This document shows, piece after piece, positions 16,480 to 25,521 of a stretch of 64,000 nucleotides of DNA. This DNA comes from Candidatus Omnitrophota bacterium. Its GTDB lineage: Bacteria; Hinthialibacterota; Hinthialibacteria; Hinthialibacterales; Hinthialibacteraceae. The position numbers and the translations under genes are program-made. The notes beneath the pieces were generated by a model that searched no databases, was not told the DNA's origin, and worked only from the letters and a program-made list of their open reading frames with translations. Numbering within the stretch: the first letter of the stretch is position 1; each line of letters starts with the position of its first letter. The stretch spans positions 1 through 64,000 of the forward strand of contig JABLXU010000016.1 of the NCBI GenBank assembly GCA_013177805.1. The letters run 5' to 3'.

Positions 16480-17100
16480 ATGAATTCCAAACCCAAAGAT
16501 TCCGTCATGGATCATGACGAACAGATGATCCTGAACCTGCTGGCGGCCATTGAGGACAAGCCCAACACCACCCAGAAAGATCTCGCCACCCGGCTGGGCG
16601 TGGCGGTGGGGGTGGTGAACTCGTATCTCAAACGGGTGATTTACAAGGGGTACGTGAAGACCAAGAACCTCCAGCGGCGGCGGTTGCGTTATTTGCTAAC
16701 GCCCAGCGGGATCAAGGAAAAAACCCGTCTGACCTACGAGTTTTTGCAATATTCGTATGTCTATATCCGCGAGATTCGCCGCCGGACCCGGGAAGCGCTG
16801 ACGCCCTTCGCCGAGCAGGGGCGGAAGCGGGTGGTCTTCTTCGGCAGCGGGGAATCGGCCGAGCTGGCGTACCTGACCGTTCGGGAGTTGGGAATGGAGT
16901 TGGTGGCGGTTATCGATCCCAACGAGATTGGAAAATTCTGTGTGGAACACCGCATCGAGGGGCCGGCCTGGCTGGCCAACGGCACAGCCTTCGATGTGAT
17001 CCTGGACCTTAAGCCTCCGAAAGAACAAAACGCCACCCGGGAGCAGCTCAAGCCCTATCTCGACGGAGAGAAGCACCAGGTGGTGACTTGTTTGTGGTGA
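16480..17100 (+). CDS. Winged-helix regulator fused to a Rossmann-type domain (glycan-locus regulator)
   Basis: About 206 residues. Residues about 10-80 form a MarR/EPS-type winged helix (TTQKDLATRLGVAVGVVNSYLKRVIYKGYVKTK, then a wing). After a helical linker, a Rossmann-like domain begins near residue 115: RVVFFGSGESAELAYLT, then VAVIDPNEIG and a final DVILDLKPP strand. This resembles the nucleotide-binding fold of PglD/CapD N-termini or CoA-binding proteins. The layout (winged helix plus Rossmann) recalls Rex redox sensors, but the fold order is the only similarity I can support. The start is uncertain: GTG 16468, ATG 16480 or ATG 16507 are all in frame, and none has a strong ribosome site. 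Its position after the promoter and before the flippase suggests it controls this locus, probably in response to a nucleotide or sugar-nucleotide. Confidence 0.8.
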   Translation: MNSKPKDSVMDHDEQMILNLLAAIEDKPNTTQKDLATRLGVAVGVVNSYLKRVIYKGYVKTKNLQRRRLRYLLTPSGIKEKTRLTYEFLQYSYVYIREIRRRTREALTPFAEQGRKRVVFFGSGESAELAYLTVRELGMELVAVIDPNEIGKFCVEHRIEGPAWLANGTAFDVILDLKPPKEQNATREQLKPYLDGEKHQVVTCLW

Positions 17101-17227
17101 TCGGAGGAGTGGAAGGGTACCTCATGTTTTCCATCTCCCAATGGAATAGTGGCTGGGGTGAGAGATGTCCCGCGATCGTGGAGTAGTGGTTACCAGGTTC
17201 CGCGATTGCAATCTCATTGAAGAATCC

Positions 17228-18789
17228 ATGAACGCCAATCAGTCCGAAGATTCCCTTAAAAAACGGTACGCGTACAAGCTGGGGACCAACCTGGTGAACC
17301 TGGCACTCTCCCTGGTGACGGCGGGGATCGCGCCCCGGGCGCTGGGGGCGTCCGCGTATGGCAATTTCGAATACCTGACCACGGCGTTTTTTCAAAAAGT
17401 AGTCAATATCTTCGATGCGGGGACCTCGGCTTGTTTTTACACCAAACTGTCCCAGCGCATGCACGACACGGGCCTGGTGCGCTTTTATTGGGGATTCGCG
17501 TGGACGATGAGCGGGTTGATCCTGCTTTTCGTAGCGGCCGCGCTGGCAGGAGGGTGGAACGGCGCATTGTGGCCGGAAATTCCCACCGTGTACGTCTGGC
17601 TGGGATTGGGCTGGGGCCTGTTGACGTGGTACAACCAGATCATCGGCAAGATCGTGGATGCCACGGGGCAGACGGTGGGGGGCGAGATGTGCCGGATGCT
17701 GCAACGCGTGCTGGGTACCGGCCTGTTGTTGGCGATGTTTTGGATAACCGGCTTCGGTCTTCCCGGGTTTTTTTTTATCATTACGCCATCTTGATTTTCT
17801 TGTGCGCCGGCTGGTGGCGGATTTTGCGGCGGAGCGGATTTTCCCTGTTTCCGCGTAAGCCATTGACGAAGACGGAAATCCGGAATTATACATACGAGTT
17901 TTATCTTTACACCGCGCCGCTGGTAGTGTACGAATTCGCGGGCGCTTTCATCTCCATACTGGAGCGTTGGCTGCTGCAGTGGTTCGGCGGTTCGGCGGAG
18001 CAAGGTTTTTATGGCCTGTCGTATAAGATATCGGTCATTGTATTCATGTTCACCAGCGCGTTGACTCCCTTGCTGACGCGGGAGTTCGCGAAGGCCTATG
18101 GAGAACGGAATCCGGCCCAGCTTCGCTATTTGTTCCGGCGTTATATTCCGTTGTTGTACACCGTTGCCGCGTATCTGGCGGTGTTTGTGGCGTTGCAGGC
18201 TGGCAAGATCGGAACACTCCTGGGCGGTCGGGAGTTTCAACAAGCCGGCCCGGCCATCGCCATCATGGCGTTCTATCCGTTGCACCAGACCTATGGCCAG
18301 TTGACGGACGCGCTGTATTACGCGACAGGGCGCACGCGGTTATACGTGGTCCTGGGAATCGTCATCATGGCGGCCGGATTGCCAATCACGTGGATTTTTC
18401 TGGCGCCGCCCGCCTGGCTGGGGCTGGGGTGGGGTTCCACCGGCCTGGCGTGGCGGATGGTATTGGTACAAATTCTGGCAGTGAATCTAAAACATTGGTT
18501 CAATACCCGGTTTTTGGGATTGCCGTACAGCACGTTTCTGGCGCATCAAATCTATTCGGTTTTGCTCCTGGCCGGCGTGGGTGGATTGAGTGTGGCGGTT
18601 ACGGACTGGATGATCCCAGTGGACTGGCTGGCGTTTTTGGCCTGCGGCGTGCTTTATACCGCGGCGTGTGCCGCGTTGGTTTGGATGTGGCCCGCGTTCC
18701 TGTTTTTAACACGGGACGATCTGACCGCAATGGAACGGGAAATGCGCGCGCGCCTGCTTCGCCCATGGTCAACCCGGCTAAACCGGTAG
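17228..18789 (+). CDS. Wzx-type polysaccharide flippase, split by a frameshift at a nine-T run
   Basis: Polytopic membrane protein of the MATE-like polysaccharide-export (Wzx/MurJ-type) superfamily that would flip lipid-linked glycan units across the inner membrane. The N-terminal part (17228-17794) reads in one frame and ends FFFIITPS-stop. The rest, from about 17767 to 18789, continues in the -1 frame as FFYHYAILIFLCAGWW and onward. Together they make about 520 residues, normal for the family. The switch falls on nine consecutive T bases (17768-17776); ten T would restore one frame. Explanations are a homopolymer sequencing error, a true mutation, slipped-strand phase variation, or -1 ribosomal slippage (the run ends T-TTT-TTA-like). 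I start it at ATG 17228 (MNANQSEDSLKKRY); a start at 17165 is possible. It directly follows the regulator. Confidence 0.8.
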
Positions 18790-18799
18790 GGGATATTGG

Positions 18800-20719
18800 A
18801 TGATGGAAAAACGAATCGCGTTTGCGGAAATTCCCGGCCAGTTGGCCGAGGTCCCCGAAGGATACAGCATCGTGGCGTTGTCCCCAGCGGTGGAACTGGT
18901 GTTGGACCGGGAGAAACAGATTTATACCCGCCTGGAGGATTATATCGCGCCGCTCGCCGATGAACGGTGTGGATTGGAAAATTATCCCCGGGTGGAAGCG
19001 CTTTGCGCCCGCCTGGATGAGGTCCTGACACAGCGGATAGAAGCCATCGCGGAAGGCGGGCTGCGGCCCGCAGTTTGGAGTTTGTTTTTCATCAAGCAGA
19101 TGTTCGATCTGTTTTCGATCCGGGCTCTGGAATTGCGGTCACTCCTGCAGCGGGAAAAACCGGAACGGATTCTCTATTTCGAACGGGAAAAACCGGGCTT
19201 AGACACCGAATGGTTCCACCCGCGGGAATCGGCCTTCGCGGCGGTCTTGGACGTTCTCGCGCCGTCTCTGTCCATCCCCGCCGAAAGGCGGGAGGCCATT
19301 GCGGAACCGCCAATCCCGACTCCCCGAAAACGGTACTCTTTCACCCGGCTGCGGGACAGCTTGCGCTACCGGTGGAAGCAGGCACTTCGCCTGGCGCGGC
19401 GGCCGGTTCCAACCGAGGTGGTGTGCCGGGCATTATGCCTTGATTACGGTTACAGTCTGCCATGGATCCTGGATGAACTGGAAAAACGGGGTGGCGATTT
19501 CTGGGTGTGGAGGGAGGATGGAGTGATCACCCGGGGCGCCGGCGTGCCCGCAATGCGCCTCGATCCGGCCGGGGAGTTTCCTGAGGATCGGGCCGAGGAA
19601 CTGCTGCGGGCTATCGCATCCGATTCCAGAACGCGCGAGCTGGTAGCGGTGGAAGAGATCGACCTATGGCCTCTTCTGGAGCCCCGGCTGCGGACATGGA
19701 TCCGCCGTTCCCTGCCCCGGATCCTCCTGGATTATAAGAATGCCTTGCGGATCATCCGCGAACTGCGGCCGGACGTGGTGTTGACCTCGATGGGGCACTC
19801 TCCCCGGCAGAAGGCTATCTGCTGGGCGGCGCGCCAGCGGGGTATCCCGCCGGTGATCTCGCGGCATGGGGAACAATTCATGCGGGCTTATCCCCGTTTC
19901 GTGAACAGCGATCCGGAAACCGTGGACTGGTTTCTGTGCTGGGGACGGTGGGAAGAGAAATGGCTGTACCGGTACAAGCGGCGGGATATTCATCCGCTGA
20001 TCGTGGGATCGCCGATGATCGAGGAAGGGGCGAAGCAGGCCCTCTCGCGGGCCCGGGCGCGCCGGCGGGCCGGATTGCCGTGGCGCGGGCAAATCGCCCT
20101 GTACGTGCCGACCTTGTTCAGCGGCAACGAGTTTTACATGGGCGACCGGCAGGCTAATGACAGTGATTATTTCCGGGACGGGAAAAAGATCATCCAGGCG
20201 CTATTGGAATTGGAAGGGTGGCGGGTGGCGGTCAAGGAGCATCCCAACCAGGGGGATTCGATCTGGGAAGCATGGCGTATAACCTTGCCCGAAGCCCGGC
20301 GGGTGACGGTGATCCGGACGATGCGTTTCATCGACTGCCTCCACTTGGCGGACGTGGTGGTGCTTGATGCGCCTTCGACCACGCTGGTGCAAGCCTTGCT
20401 AGGCCGCGGCCATGTATACATAGCCAATCATCCCATCTATCAGTGGGAACCGGGGGTGTTGGATTATTTTCATAAACACGGGATCACGGTTTGCCGGGTG
20501 GATGAGTTAGCGGACAAGCTGCGCCGGGACGAGCAGGCGGGGAAATTCAGCCGTCCCGCGGATTACCGGGAATGCTTGGAACCGCTGTTATACCGGGGGA
20601 AGTCCGGCGGCGGATCGGCGGCCCGGGCGGCGGCCGCGATCCTCGAGATTGCCTCCAAGGCTGATCCCATCTACTGGGCGGCCAGCGCGCTGGATCCCCG
20701 GCGGGACCCGGCGGCCTGA
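18800..20719 (+). CDS. Large surface-carbohydrate protein, probable GT-B/CDP-glycerol-transferase-like C-terminus
   Basis: 639 residues, no signal peptide or clear membrane segment. The N-terminal half (to about residue 210) is helical and not recognised. From about residue 210 it looks like a GT-B or capsule-polymerase fold: ICWAARQRGIPPVISRHGEQ, ALYVPTLFSG, WRVAVKEHPNQGDS and LHLADVVVLDAPSTTLVQAL. The H-P and D-x-P-S-T-T-x-x-x-x-A motifs resemble CDP-glycerol:polyglycerophosphate transferases and other surface-carbohydrate proteins. It could transfer a sugar or polyol phosphate onto the exported unit. The start ATG 18800 has AGGGGA close upstream; a second ATG follows immediately. It lies 10 bp after the flippase gene. 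A protein of similar length but little shared sequence is at 32256-34166. Confidence 0.7.
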   Translation: MMEKRIAFAEIPGQLAEVPEGYSIVALSPAVELVLDREKQIYTRLEDYIAPLADERCGLENYPRVEALCARLDEVLTQRIEAIAEGGLRPAVWSLFFIKQMFDLFSIRALELRSLLQREKPERILYFEREKPGLDTEWFHPRESAFAAVLDVLAPSLSIPAERREAIAEPPIPTPRKRYSFTRLRDSLRYRWKQALRLARRPVPTEVVCRALCLDYGYSLPWILDELEKRGGDFWVWREDGVITRGAGVPAMRLDPAGEFPEDRAEELLRAIASDSRTRELVAVEEIDLWPLLEPRLRTWIRRSLPRILLDYKNALRIIRELRPDVVLTSMGHSPRQKAICWAARQRGIPPVISRHGEQFMRAYPRFVNSDPETVDWFLCWGRWEEKWLYRYKRRDIHPLIVGSPMIEEGAKQALSRARARRRAGLPWRGQIALYVPTLFSGNEFYMGDRQANDSDYFRDGKKIIQALLELEGWRVAVKEHPNQGDSIWEAWRITLPEARRVTVIRTMRFIDCLHLADVVVLDAPSTTLVQALLGRGHVYIANHPIYQWEPGVLDYFHKHGITVCRVDELADKLRRDEQAGKFSRPADYRECLEPLLYRGKSGGGSAARAAAAILEIASKADPIYWAASALDPRRDPAA

Positions 20720-20776
20720 GGATTCCGGGATTGCCTCGTGACGAATAAGATAGCGCGAATCCGAGAAGGAGAGACC

Positions 20777-21676
20777 ATGACCGAACCGAACCGATTCGTT
20801 CCGGAATACATCCAGACCGAGCCGTGGCCCATCGGCCGCCACGTCTTCGTGATCGCCGAAATCGGCATCAACCACAACGGCGACCTGGAGATCGCCAAGG
20901 CGCTCATTGACATGGCGAAAAAAGCCGATTGCGATGCCGTGAAATTCCAGAAACGCACCATCGATATCGTTTATGCGAAGGAATTTCTGGATTCCCCCCG
21001 CGAAAGCCCCTGGGGATCCACACAGCGGGCGCAGAAAGAGGCGCTCGAATTCGGCAAGGATGAATACGACGAGATCGACCGGTATTGCAAGGAGAAGGGG
21101 ATCGCATGGTTTGCCTCGGCCTGGGACGTGCCCAGCCAGCATTTCCTGCGGCAATACAATCTCGCGTATAACAAGATCGCATCGGCCATGATCACTCACC
21201 GGGAGCTGCTGGAAGAAGTGGCGGGCGAGAAGCGTCTGACGTTCATCTCCACCGGCATGAGCACGTACGAGCAAATCGACCAAGCAGTGGCGGTCTTTGA
21301 ACGCCATCAGTGCCCCTACGTATTGATGCATTGTGTGTCGAATTACCCCGCCAACGAACAGGAGCTCAACCTGCGCTGCATGGTGGAACTGTGGCGGCGG
21401 TACAAATGCCCGGTGGGCTACAGCGGGCACGAGGTAACGATGATCCCCTCGGTGCTGGCGGCCATGATGGGCGCGGTGGCGGTGGAACGGCACATCACCC
21501 TGGACCGCGCCATGTACGGCAGCGACCAAGCGGCCTCGCTGGAGAAGCGCGGCCTGGAATTGTTGACCAGTTACATCCGGACGATTCCCCGGGTAATGGG
21601 TGACGGCATCAAGCGGGTCACGACCGCCGAGGAAGCCAATGCCAAGAAATTGCGGTATTGGAAGAGCCATTTTTAG
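20777..21676 (+). CDS. NeuB-family sialic-acid/nonulosonate synthase-like enzyme, without SAF domain
   Basis: TIM-barrel enzyme of the NeuB/SpsE family, which condenses phosphoenolpyruvate with an aldose to give a 3-deoxy-2-keto acid sugar. 299 residues. Family motifs visible: FVIAEIGINHNGDLEIAK, DAVKFQKR, SAWD, LTFISTGMST and the barrel end GYSGHEVT. NeuB proteins usually run to about 340-360 residues and end in an antifreeze-like SAF domain that covers the active site of the partner subunit; here the chain stops after the barrel. The start ATG 20777 is set by AGAAGGAGAG just upstream. The SpsF-type gene follows 10 bp later. The substrate cannot be read from sequence. Confidence 0.87.
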   Translation: MTEPNRFVPEYIQTEPWPIGRHVFVIAEIGINHNGDLEIAKALIDMAKKADCDAVKFQKRTIDIVYAKEFLDSPRESPWGSTQRAQKEALEFGKDEYDEIDRYCKEKGIAWFASAWDVPSQHFLRQYNLAYNKIASAMITHRELLEEVAGEKRLTFISTGMSTYEQIDQAVAVFERHQCPYVLMHCVSNYPANEQELNLRCMVELWRRYKCPVGYSGHEVTMIPSVLAAMMGAVAVERHITLDRAMYGSDQAASLEKRGLELLTSYIRTIPRVMGDGIKRVTTAEEANAKKLRYWKSHF

Positions 21677-21686
21677 GGAGAGTGCC

Positions 21687-22427
21687 GTGAACAACAAACC
21701 GAGAGTGGTGTTGATCATCCAGGCGCGGATGGGATCCACGCGGCTGCCGGGCAAGTCAATGATGCCGCTGGCGGGCGAGCCGCTGGTGGGCCGGATTTTG
21801 GAACGGGTGAAGCGTTGCCGGTTCGTGGATGCGATCGTTCTGGCGATACCCAATTCGCCCCAGGACACGGTGCTGGCGGACCTGGGCGAACGGCACGGAG
21901 TGGCGGTGTTCCGGGGCAGCGAAAACGATCTGCTGGACCGGTATTATCAGGCCGCACAATGGCATGGGGCGGAAATCGTGGGGAGGCTGCCGGCCGACAA
22001 TCCCGTTCCCGAGCCGGAGGAGATTGATCGTATCGCCGCTTATCACGCGCAAGGCGGTTGTGATTTCTCTTCGAACCTGGCGCCGGTCTTCGGCAACAAT
22101 TACCCGGACGGCATTGGGGCGGAGATGATCTGTTTCTCCGCGCTGGAACAGGCATGGAGGAACCATCACGATCCGGACCAGCGTGAGCATGTGCATCTCA
22201 ATTTCTTTAATTACAAGACGCAGCAGGCCGTTCCGCCTTTTACGGTAGGGACGATTCCCTGCCCCGCGGCGTTCGCCCGGCCGGACCTGGTGCTCGACGT
22301 AAATACGCAGGAGCAATACGAATTCATGGCGGCGCTGTATGAATACCTCTATCCCCGCAATCCGCGCTTCCACATTACGGATGTCATCCAGTGGTACGAT
22401 CAAGTTTACCGGGGGACGCGGGTATGA
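21687..22427 (+). CDS. SpsF-type cytidylyltransferase-like protein
   Basis: 246 residues of the CMP-KDO synthetase/NeuA superfamily in its SpsF (spore-coat polysaccharide) branch. The N-terminal nucleotide-binding signature is IIQARMGSTRLPGKSMMPLAGEP split over residues about 9-31, and GRLPADNPVPEPE gives the second conserved loop. It would activate a sugar acid as a CMP (or other NMP) derivative in the cytoplasm. The GTG start at 21687 has AGGGAG six bases upstream. The stop overlaps the next ATG (ATGA). With the NeuB-type gene just before it, the likely pair is keto-acid sugar synthesis and activation, as in the Bacillus spsE-spsF arrangement. A second cytidylyltransferase is at 31467. Confidence 0.85.
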   Translation: MNNKPRVVLIIQARMGSTRLPGKSMMPLAGEPLVGRILERVKRCRFVDAIVLAIPNSPQDTVLADLGERHGVAVFRGSENDLLDRYYQAAQWHGAEIVGRLPADNPVPEPEEIDRIAAYHAQGGCDFSSNLAPVFGNNYPDGIGAEMICFSALEQAWRNHHDPDQREHVHLNFFNYKTQQAVPPFTVGTIPCPAAFARPDLVLDVNTQEQYEFMAALYEYLYPRNPRFHITDVIQWYDQVYRGTRV

Positions 22428-22789
22428 TCTATTGTTTCGACGTGGATGGGACCCTCTGCACCAATACCGAAGGCGAGTACGAGAAAGCCGAGCCGTATCC
22501 CGAAATCATCGAACAAGTCAACCGCCTGTATGACGAAGGGCACGAAATTCTGCTGCTGACCGCGCGCGGCTCGACCACGAACCTCGATTGGCGGGCCACG
22601 ACTGAGCGGCAGTTGCGGGACTGGGGCGTGAAATATCATCGGCTGTACCTGGGCAAGCCCACCGCGCATGTGTATATCGACGACAAAGCCATCAACCTGG
22701 CCGACTGGGTGAAGCAGGGCTTCGACGCGCGCCTGCCGGCCCAGCCGGACTTCACACAGAAAAGCCAACCAGCGAAGGAAATTCCATGA
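22424..22789 (+). CDS. Small HAD-superfamily phosphatase
   Basis: 121 residues, a minimal HAD fold without a cap domain. The nucleophile motif CFDVDGTLCTN is at the N-terminus (residues about 4-14), motif II is LLLTARGS near residue 45, and the acidic metal-binding motif HVYIDDKAIN is near residue 85. Such small HADs in glycan loci remove phosphate from a sugar-phosphate or keto-acid-sugar phosphate (compare KdsC). Its ATG overlaps the SpsF stop and its own stop overlaps the next ATG, both as four-base overlaps, so all three proteins are probably made together. The substrate is inferred only from context. Confidence 0.85.
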   Translation: MIYCFDVDGTLCTNTEGEYEKAEPYPEIIEQVNRLYDEGHEILLLTARGSTTNLDWRATTERQLRDWGVKYHRLYLGKPTAHVYIDDKAINLADWVKQGFDARLPAQPDFTQKSQPAKEIP

Positions 22790-23778
22790 GCGACGCGAAA
22801 CGGGTAGTGTATTACAATGGAGAATTTGTGCCGGAAAACGAGGCGCGGATCTCCATCTACGATTCGGCTTTGATGTTCGGCGACATGGTCTTTGAGATGA
22901 CCCGCTCGTTCAACAAGAAGCAGTTCAAGTTGCGCGAGCACCTGGAGCGGCTCTATGCCTCGATCAAGATGGTGCGCATCCCCCTGGCCATGACGATGGA
23001 CGAGATGGAGCAAGCGGTCTATCAGACCATCGAGGCCAACGCGCCGGCCTTCGGCGCAGATGACGAGCACCGGGTGATGATCGACGTATCCCGCGGGCTG
23101 TTGTCGATCTATCAGGATATCGTAGGCGGCCGCCCGGGGCCGAACGTGATCATCGCCGATTTTCCCTTGCGCTGGACGGTCGCGGGGATGGGGAAATTGT
23201 TCGACACGGGGATCAACTGCGTCATCCCTTCGCAGCGGGCCATCCCGGCGTATCTGCTCGATCCCAAGATCAAAAACCGCAGCCGTCTGCATTACTTGAT
23301 GGCCAATATCGAGGTTTCACAATACGAGGGCGATAACAACTGGGCACTGTTGCTCGATCCCGACGGATTCATCACCGAGGGGACGGGCGATAATTTCTTC
23401 ATCGTAAAAAACAACGTCATCATCTCGCCCGAGGGCCGCAACATCCTGCGGGGGATCAGCCGGGCGTATGTCATGAACGAACTCGCGCCGCAGTTGGGCC
23501 TGGCGGTGGTGGAGAAAAATTTGGAGGTCTACGACGTAATGATGGCGGACGAAGCTTTCATCACCGGCACGCCGTTCTGCATTTTGCCTGTGACCGCGCT
23601 CAATCACGCACCCATCGGGGACGGCGGCGTGGGCCCCGTCACCCGCCGCTTGTTGGAACAATGGAGCCACAACACTGGCGTGGACATCATCCGGCAGATC
23701 AAGGATTGGAATCTGGCGGATGAGAAGAAACGCGCCGAGGGACCCACGCCCTATTCATTCAAGGGTCAAGCGGAATGA
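22786..23778 (+). CDS. Class IV PLP aminotransferase (IlvE/ADCL-like)
   Basis: Fold-type IV PLP enzyme, 330 residues, normal length for the family. The N-terminus (YYNGEFVPENEARISIYD) and the PLP-lysine segment PKIKNRSRLHYLMAN, with Lys163 as the likely Schiff-base residue, are typical. EGTGDNFFIVKNN and the later TGTPFCILPV are the conserved cofactor-binding loops. Relatives act on branched-chain 2-keto acids, D-amino acids or aminodeoxychorismate. A member inside a NeuB/SpsF operon is unusual, since sugar aminotransferases in such loci are normally DegT/ArnC-type (fold I). It may aminate a small keto acid rather than a nucleotide sugar. Four-base overlaps on both sides tie it to the HAD and isomerase genes. 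Confidence 0.9.
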   Translation: MSDAKRVVYYNGEFVPENEARISIYDSALMFGDMVFEMTRSFNKKQFKLREHLERLYASIKMVRIPLAMTMDEMEQAVYQTIEANAPAFGADDEHRVMIDVSRGLLSIYQDIVGGRPGPNVIIADFPLRWTVAGMGKLFDTGINCVIPSQRAIPAYLLDPKIKNRSRLHYLMANIEVSQYEGDNNWALLLDPDGFITEGTGDNFFIVKNNVIISPEGRNILRGISRAYVMNELAPQLGLAVVEKNLEVYDVMMADEAFITGTPFCILPVTALNHAPIGDGGVGPVTRRLLEQWSHNTGVDIIRQIKDWNLADEKKRAEGPTPYSFKGQAE

Positions 23779-24629
23779 CGCCCCGGCTCGGTATCATCCA
23801 AGGACGCCTCTCGCCGCCGGTGGGCGAATATTTCCAGATCTTTCCCGCCGCGAGTTGGAGGGAAGAGTTCGCACGCGCCCGTGAGCTGGGATTGGATTAC
23901 ATCGAATGGGTGCTCGACGCCGTCACCCTGAATGAAACACCTCTGCTGACGAAGACGGGGCGGGAGGAGATCCGGCGCGTCATGGATGCAACCGGCACAC
24001 GGATTGGGGCGGTGTGCGGCGATTATTTCCGGGATGTACCCTTGATCCGCGGAACGGGGAACGAGTTGGAAACGCGGCTGGATTATTTGAAAGACGTGAT
24101 CGGCTATTGCGCCGAACTCGAGATCCCCAGCGTGATGATTCCCTTCGTGGATCACGCAGCCATGGCCAACGAGGAGGAAATCGGACAGGCGCAGAGCGCG
24201 CTCCGTGCGGTGTTGCCTTTCGCGGAGGAATGGGGCGTGGCGGTCACGTTGGAAACCGCCCTGGACGCATCGCGATATAAACAATTCATGGAAGAGATCC
24301 ACCATCCCGCGCTGCGGGTGACGTATGATATCGGCGATTGCGCCAGCCTGGGGCATGACTTGCGTGAAGATATTTTCTTATTGCGGGATTGGATCCATAC
24401 CGTGCATGTGAAGGACCGCGTCCGGGACGGCGGGACGGTGGCCCCGGGCACGGGCAACGCGGATTTCGACGCCGTCTTCGCGGCCTTGGCGGAGATTGGA
24501 TATTCAGGGCCGTTCACCCTGCAATGCGCGCGCGAAACGCCGGGGGAGGAATTCCAAACCACCCGGAAGAACATCGCTTTCGTGAAACACTATCTGACTC
24601 GTTATGGATTCCATCATGAAATCGGTTAG
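23775..24629 (+). CDS. TIM-barrel sugar phosphate isomerase/epimerase
   Basis: 284 residues of the xylose-isomerase-like (AP endonuclease 2) TIM-barrel superfamily. Visible features are RLGIIQGRLSPP at the start, GLDYIEWVLD, SVMIPFVDHAAM, VTLETALDA, VTYDIGDCASLG and TVHVKDRV, which supply the metal-binding Glu, Asp and His residues typical of sugar epimerases and isomerases. It is cytoplasmic. The ATG overlaps the aminotransferase stop by four bases and the 3' end overlaps the next gene. It could isomerise the free or phosphorylated sugar that feeds the NeuB-type enzyme; the substrate is unknown. Confidence 0.85.
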   Translation: MTPRLGIIQGRLSPPVGEYFQIFPAASWREEFARARELGLDYIEWVLDAVTLNETPLLTKTGREEIRRVMDATGTRIGAVCGDYFRDVPLIRGTGNELETRLDYLKDVIGYCAELEIPSVMIPFVDHAAMANEEEIGQAQSALRAVLPFAEEWGVAVTLETALDASRYKQFMEEIHHPALRVTYDIGDCASLGHDLREDIFLLRDWIHTVHVKDRVRDGGTVAPGTGNADFDAVFAALAEIGYSGPFTLQCARETPGEEFQTTRKNIAFVKHYLTRYGFHHEIG

Positions 24630-25446
24630 GGACGCGTTCGATTTGTCCGGCCGGGTGATCGCCATTACCGGCGGCGCGGGGCTGCTCGGGGTGCAGCACG
24701 GCGAGGCGGTAGCCGCCATGGGCGGTATTCCTGTGCTGCTCGATCTCGATATAGACCGGGCGGAAGCGGCGGCCCAGGGTATCGCGCAACGTTGCGGTGG
24801 CGAGGCGGCGGGGCTGGCCTGCGACATCACCCGGCGCGACGAGATCGAAAGAGCCTTGGACATGATTCTCGCCCGTTGGGGACGGATTGACGGGCTGGTC
24901 AACAACGCCGCCAACAACCCGAAGGTCGAGGATGCAAAGAACCAGGCTTGGTCGCGGCTGGAGAATTTTCCCCTGGAGCAATGGAACCAAGATCTCGCCG
25001 TGGGTTTGACCGGCGCGTTTCTGTGCGCCCAGGTGTTGGGCGCGGAAATGGCGCGGCGCGGCCGGGGGGTGATCGTCAACGTGGCTTCGGACCTGGCGGT
25101 CATCGCGCCGGATCAGCGGCTCTACCGCAAGGCCGGGCTGCCCGAGGATCAGCAGCCAGTCAAGCCGGTGACTTATTCCGTGGTGAAAACGGCGCTGATC
25201 GGCCTGACCCGCTACCTGGCCACGTATTGGGCGGACCGGGGCGTGCGGGTGAACGCCATCTCGCCCGGAGGGGTCTTCAATAATCAGGATGAAGTCTTCT
25301 TGAGCCGCATCCGCTCTTTGATTCCCCTCGGCCGCATGGCGGAGCGGGACGAATACCAGGCGGCGATGGTGTTTTTATTATCCGATGCCTCATCGTACAT
25401 GACCGGGCAGAATTTAATCATCGACGGGGGACGATCGTGTTGGTGA
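24604..25446 (+). CDS. Short-chain dehydrogenase/reductase
   Basis: Classical SDR, 280 residues. It has the NAD(P) motif TGGAGLLG (residues 22-29), NNAANN at residues 100-105, catalytic Ser162, Tyr191 and Lys195 (YSVVK), and a C-terminal substrate loop. The gap between Ser162 and Tyr191 is about 29 residues, longer than the usual 12-13, which adds a loop (APDQRLYRKAGLPEDQQP) over the active site. The first ATG at 24604 overlaps the previous gene by 26 bases; a second in-frame ATG is at 24616. It ends the tightly packed run that began at 20777. A role in oxidising or reducing a sugar or keto-acid intermediate is likely. Confidence 0.9.
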   Translation: MDSIMKSVRDAFDLSGRVIAITGGAGLLGVQHGEAVAAMGGIPVLLDLDIDRAEAAAQGIAQRCGGEAAGLACDITRRDEIERALDMILARWGRIDGLVNNAANNPKVEDAKNQAWSRLENFPLEQWNQDLAVGLTGAFLCAQVLGAEMARRGRGVIVNVASDLAVIAPDQRLYRKAGLPEDQQPVKPVTYSVVKTALIGLTRYLATYWADRGVRVNAISPGGVFNNQDEVFLSRIRSLIPLGRMAERDEYQAAMVFLLSDASSYMTGQNLIIDGGRSCW

Positions 25447-25521
25447 GGAATATGGGGAGTGAACCACAGGCGCCGCAGAGAAAAATCCGGGGGGACACCG
25501 TAATCCGACACTGTATAAAAT

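Noticed and set aside
20588-21868. 426-codon open frame on the minus strand
   Set aside because: Antisense shadow of the NeuB-type gene; His/Arg-rich product without domains.
22786-23778. Naming the class IV aminotransferase ilvE
   Set aside because: Fold and lysine region fit IlvE and D-amino-acid/ADCL enzymes equally; the NeuB/SpsF context argues against a housekeeping name.
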